Positions 8,110-16,889 of a stretch of 64,000 nucleotides of DNA are shown here, one piece after another. Source of the stretch: Chryseobacterium formosum. GTDB lineage: Bacteria > Bacteroidota > Bacteroidia > Flavobacteriales > Weeksellaceae. Each line of letters begins with the position of its first letter. Within the stretch, counting starts at the first letter, position 1. The notes under the pieces are model-generated. The model did no database searches, was not told where the DNA came from, and saw only the letters and a list, made by a program, of their open reading frames with translations. Where the stretch lies: NCBI RefSeq assembly GCF_026460885.1, contig NZ_JAOVZW010000015.1, positions 247,986 to 311,985 of the forward strand, in the 5' to 3' direction. The position numbers and the translations under genes are program-made.

Positions 8110-8925
8110 AGTTTTAAAATCAGAAATCTCAGTTTGAAGTGCATTTAATTTACTACCTGCAATTTGGAATGCATCAGATCCTAAGACTAAATGAACTGGT
8201 GGATTTTCCATTTCTGCCAATTCTATCATCGCTAACGCAGCTTTTTCAGGATCTCCCGGCTGATTTCCATTAATTTCCTGTTCGTGCGCAACCTGAAGCT
8301 GTCTTGCTGTTGTATAATCAGTAATTTCGGTTTCAGGAGTGCGAAGTGAACCTCTGGTAAGGAAATCTGTTCTGAAATATCCCGGATAAACAACTGTTGC
8401 ATTCACTCCAAATTCTTTTATTTCAGCCGCCAAAGCTTCAGTGAATCCTACAACAGCAAATTTAGTTGCACAATAAACTCCCCAACCTGCAAATTCACCA
8501 GTAAGACCACCAATTGAAGCAATATTGATGATCGATCCGCTTTTTTGAGCTCTTAAATGTGGCATAACTTTTCTGATAACATTCAGAGAACCGAAAACAT
8601 TGGTATCGAAGTTTTTACGGCTTTCATCGTCAGTTAATTCTTCCAAAGTTCCCAATTGTCCGTAACCTGCGTTGTTTACAACGACATCAATTTTTCCGAA
8701 ATATTCTACCGTTTTTTGAATAGCTTCTGCTACATTTTTTTCGTTGATTAAATCCATTTCCAGAGGAAGAAAAGATTCGCTTTCAGAATTGGCGGCAGTT
8801 TTTAATTCAGATAGATTTCTTGAAGTTGCTGCTACAGAATATCCTTCATTTAATAATCTTTTTACTAATGTTAAACCTAAACCTTTTGACGCTCCGGTTA
8901 CAAACCATACTTTTTTTGTGTCCAT
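8086..8925 (-). CDS. SDR-family oxidoreductase (classical)
   Basis: 279 residues of the classical short-chain dehydrogenase type. Cofactor turn T-G-A-S-K-G-L-G (about 11-18), N-N-A-G (about 87-90), catalytic Ser in I-A-S-I-G-G and Y-C-A-T-K (about 154-158) are all present. The residue pattern A-T-S-R-N after the second strand (Arg) suggests NADP preference. The C-terminal extension is slightly longer than in the smallest SDRs. First gene of the leftward SDR - AraC - epimerase - AraC block, and so probably a target of one of those regulators. Confidence 0.88.
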   Translation of the reverse strand: MDTKKVWFVTGASKGLGLTLVKRLLNEGYSVAATSRNLSELKTAANSESESFLPLEMDLINEKNVAEAIQKTVEYFGKIDVVVNNAGYGQLGTLEELTDDESRKNFDTNVFGSLNVIRKVMPHLRAQKSGSIINIASIGGLTGEFAGWGVYCATKFAVVGFTEALAAEIKEFGVNATVVYPGYFRTDFLTRGSLRTPETEITDYTTARQLQVAHEQEINGNQPGDPEKAALAMIELAEMENPPVHLVLGSDAFQIAGSKLNALQTEISDFKTLSTSTDY

Positions 8926-9089
8926 TTTTAAATAATTTTAATTGATTAATTTTTACAGTACAAAGTTGGTAAATGATGAAAATAGTAATGTGACCGAATC
9001 AAAGATTGTTGTAGCCAAAAATAAGATGCAGTATTTTTAATTTTCAAAAACTTGTGATAAAATGTTTATTTTTGAAGCAAATACAATAC

Positions 9090-9923
9090 ATGAATTTCCA
9101 CAAACAGATTTTTTTCTTTCTGCTTTTTTGCTTTTCATTTAATTATGCTCAGGAAATTCCAAAAGAAACATATCATCAATTTTCAAACTACAGAAATTTT
9201 GAGTATAAAAATGATACAATTACCGTAACTATCAGAAATCCTTTGTTTTCTCCGTTAAGAGTATATGTTTTTTCGGAATATTTAAAAGATAAAAAAATTA
9301 TTAATGACACTATTAAATTAGTTATCAAAGAGAATTCAGAAGTTAATATTAAGTTGCCGGCAAAAAAGCTAGACGATTCACAATTTAATTTCAGATTCAA
9401 ACAGAGACTTGGAGATGTAAGAAAAAGAATCAAGCACAACAAGCTTGCACTTCCCTTTCCTAAAGGAAAAACATACAGCATTATGCAGTCTAGTAACGGA
9501 AGTTTTAGCCATAATAAAGACGGTTCGAGATACGCCATAGATTTTAATATGAAAGTTGGCGACACAATTACAAGTGCAGATGATGGTTTTATTGTAGCCG
9601 TAATTAAAGATTATGAATTTGGAAAAAATGATATAAAATGGACTCCTTATGCTAACTTTATCACTATTTATCATCCTCACAGCGGATTATTTACAGATTA
9701 TGTTCATTTAAAAAAAGATGGAGCTTTTGTAAAAGTTGGTGATGCAGTAAAAAGAAATCAGCCGATTGGTTTGAGCGGAGCCACAGGTTTTACTTCCGGT
9801 GAACATTTACATTTCAATGTTCTAATTCCTGAAAAAAACATGAGTTTAAAATCGATTCCTTTCATTTTTGAAAATAATATCTCATCGAAAAGATTAAAAA
9901 TAAATCAAGAGATTAAAAATTAA
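9090..9923 (+). CDS. secreted M23-family peptidase
   Basis: 277 residues with an N-terminal signal peptide (M-N-F-H-K then a Phe/Leu-rich core ending Y-A-Q). The C-terminal half is the lysostaphin-type M23 domain: the first zinc-ligand region is S-H-N-K-D-G-S-R-Y-A-I-D-F with the usual Asp, and the second is G-E-H-L-H-F-N-V with the H-x-H motif. The approximately 100 residues in front form a beta-rich domain. Acts on peptidoglycan cross-links or other proteins in the periplasm. Start: the frame can be opened by GTG at 9054, but that adds 12 residues ahead of an otherwise perfect signal peptide, so ATG 9090 is preferred. Confidence 0.85.
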   Translation: MNFHKQIFFFLLFCFSFNYAQEIPKETYHQFSNYRNFEYKNDTITVTIRNPLFSPLRVYVFSEYLKDKKIINDTIKLVIKENSEVNIKLPAKKLDDSQFNFRFKQRLGDVRKRIKHNKLALPFPKGKTYSIMQSSNGSFSHNKDGSRYAIDFNMKVGDTITSADDGFIVAVIKDYEFGKNDIKWTPYANFITIYHPHSGLFTDYVHLKKDGAFVKVGDAVKRNQPIGLSGATGFTSGEHLHFNVLIPEKNMSLKSIPFIFENNISSKRLKINQEIKN

Positions 9924-10077
9924 AAGGATATAAATCTAAAAAATTCTATGTTTTCACATCTGATTTTAATGTTATCACGATAAATATAGTTAAATTCTGT
10001 TTAGAATTCATAAAGAAATATTAAATTTTACACTGGTTTGAGATTTATCTGTATTTTCGTTTCATCAAAATTAATAA

Positions 10078-10428
10078 ATGAAAAAATTATTTACAATCTC
10101 AAGTATTTTCACGCTCGCTCTTTGTTCTCAAACTACTTTAGCTCAAGAAAAGAAAAATATTAGATCATTAACATTTAAATCAGACAAGTCTAAAAAAAAT
10201 GTAGAAGAAAAAACTACAATTTATGAAGGGAATGTTATGATGAAAGATGAAAATATTTCTTTTGAAAACGCAGAAAAAGTAGTCTACGATCCTGAAAATG
10301 GAACATACACCATTTATCATCCGAAAAACTTTAAAATACTTGCGGCAAAATCTGTTCACAAAACAGGCAAAAGAGAAGATTCGCATGTAATTATCTACAA
10401 TTATAAAGAAGAAAGCGTTACATTCTAA
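10078..10428 (+). CDS. small secreted LptA/OstA-like protein
   Basis: 116 residues with a signal peptide ending at T-L-A-Q. The remainder looks like a short OstA/LptA-type beta strand repeat: Y-E-G-N-V-M-M-K-D-E-N-I-S-F-E-N-A-E-K-V-V-Y-D, comparable to the y-x-G-N-V...a-d-x-v-x-y pattern of lipopolysaccharide transport proteins. At this length it holds fewer strands than LptA, so a role in LPS transport is doubtful. It is followed after 15 bases by the GLPGLI gene, suggesting one operon of envelope proteins. Confidence 0.6.
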   Translation: MKKLFTISSIFTLALCSQTTLAQEKKNIRSLTFKSDKSKKNVEEKTTIYEGNVMMKDENISFENAEKVVYDPENGTYTIYHPKNFKILAAKSVHKTGKREDSHVIIYNYKEESVTF

Positions 10429-10443
10429 ATACTAATCAATTAT

Positions 10444-11307
10444 ATGAAAATCAAATTCTCAATCCTGTTATTACTGATTACAGGGCTCTGTTTTGCACAA
10501 TCTAACCAGTTTATTTACGAATACAAATTTAAAATAGACTCGCTAAACCGCGACAAATCTGATTCTGAAAACATGGTTTTGCAGACTACACCGAAAGGGT
10601 CTAAATTTTACAGTCAGGTAAAACAAGTTTATGATTCTACAATGACAGCAAATTTTAAAAATGCAAAAGCAACGCAACAGTCTCATTTTGATTTTACAAA
10701 TCTCAAACAGTCGAAAGTAAGCACAGAGGTTATAAAAACATATCCGGATTATAAAAGAACATTAAAAAGAAGCATCAGTTCAAATCAATTTTTAATTATC
10801 AATGATAAAAAGCTAGATTGGAAAATCAGTAAAGAAAAATCTAAAGTTTTAGGTTATGATGTTCAAAAAGCAACAACAACTTTCCATGGAAGAAAAAGGA
10901 ATGTTTGGTTTGCTCCTGAACTTCCAATCCAAGACGGTCCACACGAATTATGCGGTCTTCCCGGTTTAATTGTAAAAGCTGAAGACTCTAAAGGAGATCA
11001 TCAATTTACGCTCATCGGAACAAAAAAATTAGTCGTTGATTCTGATGAAATTCTCAATAAGAAAAACAGAGAAATCGTAATAAATGAAGAAAAATTTAGA
11101 AAGCTTTGGGCGGAATATAAAAAAGATCCTGCTAAAGATATGCGTAAGATTTCAAGCTCGTCAGAAATTTCAGCTCCGATATCTGTATCAGTGAGTTTTG
11201 ACGGAAAAACTTATTCTCAGTATGAGATGCTAAAACTGGTTGAAAAAGAAAGAAAAGAAGAACTGCAGAAAAAAAATAATTTTCTGGAACTTGATTTATA
11301 CAAATAA
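10444..11307 (+). CDS. GLPGLI-family protein
   Basis: 287 residues with signal peptide (cleavage after L-C-F-A-Q). Residues about 169-179 contain H-E-L-C-G-L-P-G-L-I-V, the hexapeptide that names the GLPGLI family, which is confined to Bacteroidota and has no established function. Periplasmic or outer-membrane associated. The protein ends with a Lys/Glu-rich helix. Immediately downstream of the LptA-like gene and followed by a terminator at 11337-11364, so these two genes form a unit. Confidence 0.9.
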   Translation: MKIKFSILLLLITGLCFAQSNQFIYEYKFKIDSLNRDKSDSENMVLQTTPKGSKFYSQVKQVYDSTMTANFKNAKATQQSHFDFTNLKQSKVSTEVIKTYPDYKRTLKRSISSNQFLIINDKKLDWKISKEKSKVLGYDVQKATTTFHGRKRNVWFAPELPIQDGPHELCGLPGLIVKAEDSKGDHQFTLIGTKKLVVDSDEILNKKNREIVINEEKFRKLWAEYKKDPAKDMRKISSSSEISAPISVSVSFDGKTYSQYEMLKLVEKERKEELQKKNNFLELDLYK

Positions 11308-11336
11308 AACACTCAATTTAAATATTATTTCAAATC

Positions 11337-11364
11337 AAACACGGACAGTTTTAAGTTCGTGTTT
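11337..11364 (+). terminator. rho-independent terminator after GLPGLI gene
   Basis: AAACACGGAC and GTTCGTGTTT pair (one G-T wobble) around an 8-base loop and are followed by TTTGTTTT. Confidence 0.75.
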
Positions 11365-11471
11365 TTTGTTTTATTATGATTTCATTTAAAATTAATAGCT
11401 AAAAACTCTTTTTGGTGTAAAAATAGATAGGTTATTGTTAACACTCAATCTTAAATATAAAATACCACAAT

Positions 11472-12479
11472 ATGAAATCACAAAACAGTTTAGAAAAAAG
11501 AAGTCTTCGAGGTAAAACCGTTGTTATAACAGGCGGAAGCAGCGGAGTCGGAAGAGCTGCTGTTGAAGCCTTTTCTTTTGAAGGATGCAATATCGTTATT
11601 GCAGCAAGAGGTCAGGAAGCTCTAGATGAAACTTTAAAAATCTGCAAAGATCTTGGTGTAAATGCTATTGCCGTTTCTACCGATGTTTCCAAAGCTGAAG
11701 AGGTTGATAACCTTTTAAAAACCGCAGTAAAAGAATTTGGAAGAATCGATATTTGGGTCAATAATGCCGGAGTTATGGCAAGCGGAAAATTTGAAGAAAT
11801 CCCGATGGAAGTTCACGAACAGGTTATAAAAACCAATCTTTTCGGATATATGCATGGAGCTTATTCAGTTTTACCTCTTTTTAAAGAACAAAACGAAGGA
11901 ATTTTAATTAATAATGTTTCGATTGGAGGATTTATGCCCGCTCCTTACAGTGCAGTTTACTCTTCAACAAAATTTGGAATCCGTGGAATGATGGAATGTC
12001 TTCATGGTGAAATTTCAGATTATGCGAATATTCATATTGCTAACCTTTATCCACAAATTCAGCGCTCGACAGGAAATTCTCACTCTGCAAAGTTTTCAGG
12101 ATTAGATTTTAAAGTTCCGCCATTTGCATCAGATCCGAGAGATACGGCTGAAAAAATTGTACAGTTAGCAAAAGAACCGCAAAAAGATCTTTTTCCCGAT
12201 GTGAGATCAAAGGTTTTGGTAAATCTTTATGAAATGTTTCCAAAAGCGATTATTAATACCGCTTCTGCAGGAATGCGATTAATGATGAAATTGAAAAATG
12301 GTGAATCTACATCAGGTAACGTTCTTGAACCATCCTCAGAACCGCATCGAATTTATGGTGAAACTATTCTTCCTGTTCCCGGAAAGAAAACTAAAATAGC
12401 TTTGGTTGCCGGGCTTGGATTAGGATTGGCTTTTATGCTTTTAAAATCCAGAAATAAAGTTGACAATAATGAAATTTAG
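11472..12479 (+). CDS. SDR-family oxidoreductase with C-terminal membrane helix
   Basis: 335 residues, about 80 longer than a plain SDR. The N-terminal domain has T-G-G-S-S-G-V-G (about 20-27), N-N-A-G (about 98-101) and Y-S-S-T-K (about 162-166). The extra C-terminal part ends in a hydrophobic segment (V-A-G-L-G-L-G-L-A-F-M-L-L) followed by K-S-R-N-K, a probable membrane anchor with its basic flank in the cytosol. Such anchored SDRs are common in Bacteroidota; substrate unknown. Convergent with ilvE and separated by a shared hairpin terminator. Confidence 0.85.
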   Translation: MKSQNSLEKRSLRGKTVVITGGSSGVGRAAVEAFSFEGCNIVIAARGQEALDETLKICKDLGVNAIAVSTDVSKAEEVDNLLKTAVKEFGRIDIWVNNAGVMASGKFEEIPMEVHEQVIKTNLFGYMHGAYSVLPLFKEQNEGILINNVSIGGFMPAPYSAVYSSTKFGIRGMMECLHGEISDYANIHIANLYPQIQRSTGNSHSAKFSGLDFKVPPFASDPRDTAEKIVQLAKEPQKDLFPDVRSKVLVNLYEMFPKAIINTASAGMRLMMKLKNGESTSGNVLEPSSEPHRIYGETILPVPGKKTKIALVAGLGLGLAFMLLKSRNKVDNNEI

Positions 12480-12509
12480 GAAGATTTTTCACATTTTCAA
12501 ACAACAAAA

Positions 12510-12534
12510 AAAGTCGGGAGCAATTCCCGACTTT
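12510..12534. terminator. bidirectional terminator between SDR and ilvE
   Basis: Perfect 10-base stem AAAGTCGGGA / TCCCGACTTT with a 5-base loop, preceded by an A-run, placed between two convergent genes so that it can serve both strands. Confidence 0.8.
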
Positions 12535-12557
12535 ATATTTGATATTTAATTCTAAAA

Positions 12558-13628
12558 TTAAACCGTTTCTAAAGCATGATCAACCAAAACTCTCCATCCG
12601 AAAGGATCTTCAGAAAGGTTAGTTTGTAAATTAACCAAGTCATTTTTCAATGTTACTGCAAAGCTTTCTTCATCTGAAAGTCTTGGTAATTCTAATTTTT
12701 CACCATTATAACCTAAAGCCTGGAAAACAGTAGTAACAACTGCTGTTCCTACTCCCCAAACTTCTTTCAAAGTTCCGTTTTTCTGAGCTTCAATCACATC
12801 TTTTACTTTAATAGCTTCAACTTTTACTTCGAAACCTCTTTTTTTAGCTAATGCAATAAAACTGTCTCTTGTAACTCCATCTAAGATTTTTTCAGAAGTT
12901 GGTGGTGTAAAAATTGCATCGTTGATTCTTACAAAAACATTCATCGTGCCACTTTCTTCGAAATATTCATGAGTAGCATCATCTGTCCAGATAATTTGAT
13001 CATACCCTTCATCGATAGCCAACTGAGTTGGGTAGAAAGAAGCAGCGTAATTTCCTGCAGCTTTAGCAGAACCTACTCCACCACTTGCAGCTCTTGAATA
13101 ATGATCTGAAATTTTTACTGAAACCGGCTCTGTATAATACATTTTTGCAGGTGTTGCAACGATTGCAAACATATATTTATTTGCTACTCTTGCTTTCAAA
13201 GCTTCTTCTGTAGCGAAAATCAAAGGTCTGATGTATAATGAATTACCTTCTCCTTGAGGAATCCACTCTCTATCAATATCAACTAATGCTTTTAAACCAT
13301 CCAAAAATATTTCTTCTGTAACTTCCGGCATTGCCAAACGTTTTGCAGATTTATTGATACGCTCAAAATTCTTTTCGGGCCTGAAAAGGAAAACCTGTCC
13401 GTTGTTGTCTTTATAAGCTTTCATACCTTCAAAACAAGCTTGTCCGTAATTTACTCCCATCATTGCAGGCGTAAACAGTAAGGGACCATAAGGAACCAAT
13501 TTCACATCGCCCCATTTACCGTTCTCATATTCACAGATGATCATGTGATCACTGAAAGTATTTCCAAACGAAAAATTATTAGGATCGAATGTAGAAATTC
13601 TAGAGTTTTCTGTTTTTTGAATTATCAT
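12558..13628 (-). CDS. ilvE: branched-chain amino acid aminotransferase
   Basis: 356 residues, the length of the longer class IV PLP-dependent branched-chain aminotransferases. Visible features are the M-M-G-V-N-Y-G-Q-A-C-F-E-G-M-K-A-Y core early on, the substrate strand S-L-Y-I-R-P, the PLP-lysine region G-S-A-K-A-A-G-N-Y-A-A-S and the class IV signature E-E-S-G-T-M-N-V-F. It transfers the amino group between glutamate and the 2-oxo acids of Val, Leu and Ile in the cytosol. Stands alone, divergent from mnmD and convergent with the SDR gene. Confidence 0.95.
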   Translation of the reverse strand: MIIQKTENSRISTFDPNNFSFGNTFSDHMIICEYENGKWGDVKLVPYGPLLFTPAMMGVNYGQACFEGMKAYKDNNGQVFLFRPEKNFERINKSAKRLAMPEVTEEIFLDGLKALVDIDREWIPQGEGNSLYIRPLIFATEEALKARVANKYMFAIVATPAKMYYTEPVSVKISDHYSRAASGGVGSAKAAGNYAASFYPTQLAIDEGYDQIIWTDDATHEYFEESGTMNVFVRINDAIFTPPTSEKILDGVTRDSFIALAKKRGFEVKVEAIKVKDVIEAQKNGTLKEVWGVGTAVVTTVFQALGYNGEKLELPRLSDEESFAVTLKNDLVNLQTNLSEDPFGWRVLVDHALETV

Positions 13629-13697
13629 TTCTTAAAATTTTTATGATGTTCTACAAATTTAACATAATTTTCCAAATATAAAAATTTTAGATTAAAT

Positions 13698-14387
13698 TTG
13701 AAAAAAATTACTTTGGAAAGAGAGATTAAGACAACCAATGACGGCAGTAAAACACTGTTTATCAGTGAATTAAACGAAAACTATCATTCTCATCACGGAG
13801 CACTTCAAGAAGCAGAACACGTGTTTATTAAAAATGGACTTAATTTAATAAATGATTGCGAAATTAACATTTTAGAACTAGGTTTTGGAACAGGTTTGAA
13901 TGTTTTGGTAACAATTAATGAATATTTAAAAACTGACAAAAATCATGTCATCAACTATTTTACCCTCGAAAAATATCCAATAAAAGAGTCTGAAATAGAA
14001 AATTTAGCGTATTTCGAACTGTTTGATAACCCTGAATTAAAAAATATTTATCAAAAAATTCATCAATCTGATTGGGAAAAACCGATTGAAATTATTAAAG
14101 GTTTTAACCTACATAAGATTCAATGTGACTTTTTTGATTTAAAAAACATTGATCTCCCGAAGATTAACTTGGTTTATTATGATTGTTTCGGAGCGAGAGT
14201 ACAGCCTGACCTTTGGGAAAAGCCTTTATTCGAGATGGTTTCCGACAAAATGAATGTAAATGGATTGTTAACAACCTATTCATCAAAAGGAAGCGTAAGA
14301 AGAATTTTAGAAGAACTTAATTTTAAAGTTGAAAAAAAACAGGGACCTCCCGGAAAGAGAGAAATGATTAACGCTATAAAGTTTTGA
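13698..14387 (+). CDS. mnmD: tRNA methylaminomethyl-2-thiouridine methyltransferase MnmD
   Basis: 229 residues, the MnmD-only form without the MnmC oxidase domain. The SAM-binding motif is I-L-E-L-G-F-G-T-G-L-N (about 57-67), and the start N-D-G-S-K-T-L...Y-H-S-H-H-G-A-L-Q-E-A-E-H-V-F is characteristic. It carries out the final methylation of the wobble uridine modification mnm5s2U. There is no ATG near the N terminus; the frame opens with TTG at 13698, but a TTG five codons later (13713) gives M-E-R-E-I, which resembles other family members better. The first TTG overlaps a TAAATTTG sequence that could be a -7 box. Confidence 0.88.
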   Translation: MKKITLEREIKTTNDGSKTLFISELNENYHSHHGALQEAEHVFIKNGLNLINDCEINILELGFGTGLNVLVTINEYLKTDKNHVINYFTLEKYPIKESEIENLAYFELFDNPELKNIYQKIHQSDWEKPIEIIKGFNLHKIQCDFFDLKNIDLPKINLVYYDCFGARVQPDLWEKPLFEMVSDKMNVNGLLTTYSSKGSVRRILEELNFKVEKKQGPPGKREMINAIKF

Positions 14388-14531
14388 CTTATGAGTTATT
14401 AACTATCAATTTGTTGACTATATAAATGTAGTGGTTTTAATAATTATATCTTTTTTAAAACTTATAACTCATAATTAATAACTTCTAACTTAAAACATTT
14501 TTCCCTATTTTAGCTAAGCAAATTATTATTT

Positions 14532-14948
14532 ATGATTGACAATATTAATGTAAGAGTTTACGCTTGTGTTGTAAAAGATAAAAAAGTCCTCACTCTTTTT
14601 GAAGAATATGCAGGACAACCTTTAATGAAATTTCCGGGTGGTGGTTTGGAATATGGTGAAGGATTAACAGATTGTTTGAAGCGCGAATTTGAGGAAGAAT
14701 TGAATGTACATATAGAAATTGTAGAACATCTTTACACTCAGGAAGATTTTTTGGTTTCAAGATTTAAATCTAACGAGCAATTGCTTACTATATATTATAT
14801 GGTAAATATTACCAACGAAGAAGATTTTATCATTCTCGATCCTTGTATTGAAAAAATAGATTGGATTCCGATTGATGTTTCTGAAAATCCATTTACGCTC
14901 CCTGTAGATAAAATTGTTTTCGATAAACTGAAAGAAAAATTCCTGTAA
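14532..14948 (+). CDS. Nudix hydrolase
   Basis: 138 residues. The Nudix box is G-G-L-E-Y-G-E-G-L-T-D-C-L-K-R-E-F-E-E-E-L (about 38-58), with all metal-binding Glu residues of REUxEExGU present and only the late Gly replaced by Asn. It hydrolyses a nucleoside diphosphate linked to another moiety; the substrate is not predictable. No neighbour suggests a pathway. Separated from mnmD by 144 bases containing an AT-rich imperfect palindrome. Confidence 0.9.
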   Translation: MIDNINVRVYACVVKDKKVLTLFEEYAGQPLMKFPGGGLEYGEGLTDCLKREFEEELNVHIEIVEHLYTQEDFLVSRFKSNEQLLTIYYMVNITNEEDFIILDPCIEKIDWIPIDVSENPFTLPVDKIVFDKLKEKFL

Positions 14949-14965
14949 TATTTACAGGAATTTTT
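14935..14965. terminator. bidirectional terminator, Nudix / DUF4294
   Basis: AAAAATTCCTGTAA and TTACAGGAATTTTT form a 14-base stem with a 3-base loop, overlapping the Nudix stop codon and followed by T/A-rich sequence on both sides; lies between convergent genes. Confidence 0.8.
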
Positions 14966-14967
14966 TA

Positions 14968-15675
14968 TTATTTTGATACTCTAAAATCTTTCGCTCCCGG
15001 ATAAGGTTGTAAATAACCGGAATTCCAATTGGATTGAAGAAGTGATTCTAAAAACTCATCAGTTCTGTTTTTATGAGGATTGTACCGGTCTTTCAAGTCA
15101 ATATCTGCCATTTTCCCCTTTACATTCCACCAGAAAGCACTCCATCCGCCACGTAATTCTTTAATGATTTCAAAAACATTTTTTCCGGTTGCTCTGTTTA
15201 ATAATTTAGCAAAAACCTGACCTTCAGTTGTGGTTAAATCTCTCAATTGCTTTTCATATTGATCAGCCAACATATTTTGTCTGTCTTTTACATATTTTCG
15301 CTTTGCTGCAGTGTCAAGATTATTCATTTCTCCTTGAATATCCCTGTATTGCTGCAATGCTGTTAAAAACAAAGGATAAACTCGGTATAATTTTTTATTT
15401 AAAAAAAAGTAATAATTTTTATCAAGCTGATTATTGAATTTAGGCTTATTTAAAAGAACTAATTCATCCATAACAACTACAGTTTCACCATTAATCTCAT
15501 AGATTTTGGCTTTCTGTCTTTCATCATAATAAAATTTATTTCCAAATTCATCAGTCTGTAATTGATCTTGCGGATACTGCGCGAGAGGTCTTGCAATAAT
15601 AGAATCTCTCTGCTGCCCAAAAACAGTAAGACCAAAAAAGAACAGAAAAAGGCAGGCAATTTTATGAAATTTCAT
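14968..15675 (-). CDS. DUF4294-domain protein (secreted)
   Basis: 235 residues with a signal peptide (cleaved after V-F-G-Q). The mature part matches DUF4294, a Bacteroidota family: the start Y-Y-D-E-R-Q-K-A-K-I-Y is followed by a helical central region and the strongly conserved E-L-R-G-G-W-S-A-F-W-W-N near residue 178. Function unknown; likely periplasmic. I use ATG 15673-15675, since the frame upstream opens only with TTG at 15711 and would bury the signal peptide. Divergent from the M42 peptidase with about 50 bases between start codons. Confidence 0.85.
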   Translation of the reverse strand: MKFHKIACLFLFFFGLTVFGQQRDSIIARPLAQYPQDQLQTDEFGNKFYYDERQKAKIYEINGETVVVMDELVLLNKPKFNNQLDKNYYFFLNKKLYRVYPLFLTALQQYRDIQGEMNNLDTAAKRKYVKDRQNMLADQYEKQLRDLTTTEGQVFAKLLNRATGKNVFEIIKELRGGWSAFWWNVKGKMADIDLKDRYNPHKNRTDEFLESLLQSNWNSGYLQPYPGAKDFRVSK

Positions 15676-15727
15676 TATTTTTACACGTATTATAACAAAA
15701 TTTGATAACAAAAATCATTCCCTTTAT

Positions 15728-16804
15728 ATGAAATTTGAGAAGAAATCTTTGAAATTTTTAGAGAAATATTTAAATACTTCGTCACCAACTGGTTACGAAC
15801 ATGAAGGTCAAAAAGTATGGATGGACTATATCACTCCTTATGTAGATAAAGTTGAAGTCGATCATTACGGAACCTGCTACGGAATTATCAATCCTGAAGC
15901 AGAATTTAAAGTGGTTATTGAAGCTCATGCTGATGAAATTTCCTGGTATGTAAATTATATTACCGATGATGGTTTAATTTATGTCATCAGAAACGGAGGT
16001 TCAGATCAAACCATTGCACCTTCGAAAGTTGTAAGCATTCATGGAGAAAAAGGAATTGTAAAAGGAGTTTTCGGATGGCCTGCAATCCACACAAGAAGTG
16101 CAAATCAGAACGAACCAACTCCAAAAATTGATAATATTTTCATCGATTGTGGTGCAACTTCAAAACAAGAAGTTGAAGATTTAGGAATTTTCGTAGGATG
16201 TATGATTACTTATCCCGATGAATTTTTCGAAATGAACAATCGTTATTTTGTTTGTAGAGCTTTAGATAACAGGATTGGTGGATTTATGATCGCTGAAGTT
16301 GCGAGACTTTTAAAGGAAAACAAAAAACAGATTCCTTTTGGTTTGTATATTACCAATTCGGTGCAGGAAGAAGTTGGTTTGTACGGTGCAGATATGATCG
16401 CAGATACGATTAAACCAAATATCGCAATCGTTACAGATGTTACCCACGATACGACGACACCAATGATTGAAAAGAAAAAAGAAGGCGATCAAAAATGTGG
16501 GGATGGTCCGGTTGTATTTTTTGCTCCAAGTGTACATCACACCATCAGAGAATTGATCATTGACACGGCAAAAACTAAAAAAATTCCCTTCCAAAGAGCT
16601 GCGGCAAGTCGGGCAACAGGAACAGATACAGATGCTTTTGCACATTCGAACGGAGGAGTTCCAAGTGCGTTGATTTCTTTACCTTTGCGATACATGCATA
16701 CAACAGTGGAAATGGTATCTAAAGAAGACGTCGGAAACGTAATTCAATTGATTTACGAAACACTTTTGAAGATTACACCAGAAATGAAACTGAAATATCA
16801 TTAA
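15728..16804 (+). CDS. M42-family metallopeptidase
   Basis: 358 residues. Two-zinc aminopeptidase of the M42 (tetrahedral/glutamyl aminopeptidase) type: H in E-A-H-A-D-E, bridging D in C-R-A-L-D-N-R, the catalytic E-E pair in V-Q-E-E-V-G, D in V-T-D-V-T-H-D and the late H in R-Y-M-H-T-T-V-E. An S-P-T-G-Y-E motif near residue 19 marks the family start. Cytosolic; trims N-terminal residues from peptides. Stands beside rpe with about 85 bases of repeat-like spacer. Confidence 0.92.
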   Translation: MKFEKKSLKFLEKYLNTSSPTGYEHEGQKVWMDYITPYVDKVEVDHYGTCYGIINPEAEFKVVIEAHADEISWYVNYITDDGLIYVIRNGGSDQTIAPSKVVSIHGEKGIVKGVFGWPAIHTRSANQNEPTPKIDNIFIDCGATSKQEVEDLGIFVGCMITYPDEFFEMNNRYFVCRALDNRIGGFMIAEVARLLKENKKQIPFGLYITNSVQEEVGLYGADMIADTIKPNIAIVTDVTHDTTTPMIEKKKEGDQKCGDGPVVFFAPSVHHTIRELIIDTAKTKKIPFQRAAASRATGTDTDAFAHSNGGVPSALISLPLRYMHTTVEMVSKEDVGNVIQLIYETLLKITPEMKLKYH

Positions 16805-16889
16805 GAAAGAAGTTAGAAATTAGATAATTAGAAGTTAGTTCCAGTCTAGCCTCTAATTTCTAGCCTCTAAAATCTAAATATAAGTAAAA

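Noticed and set aside
9054..9089. GTG start for the M23 peptidase
   Set aside because: Adds 12 residues before a complete signal peptide; ATG 9090 is the better start.
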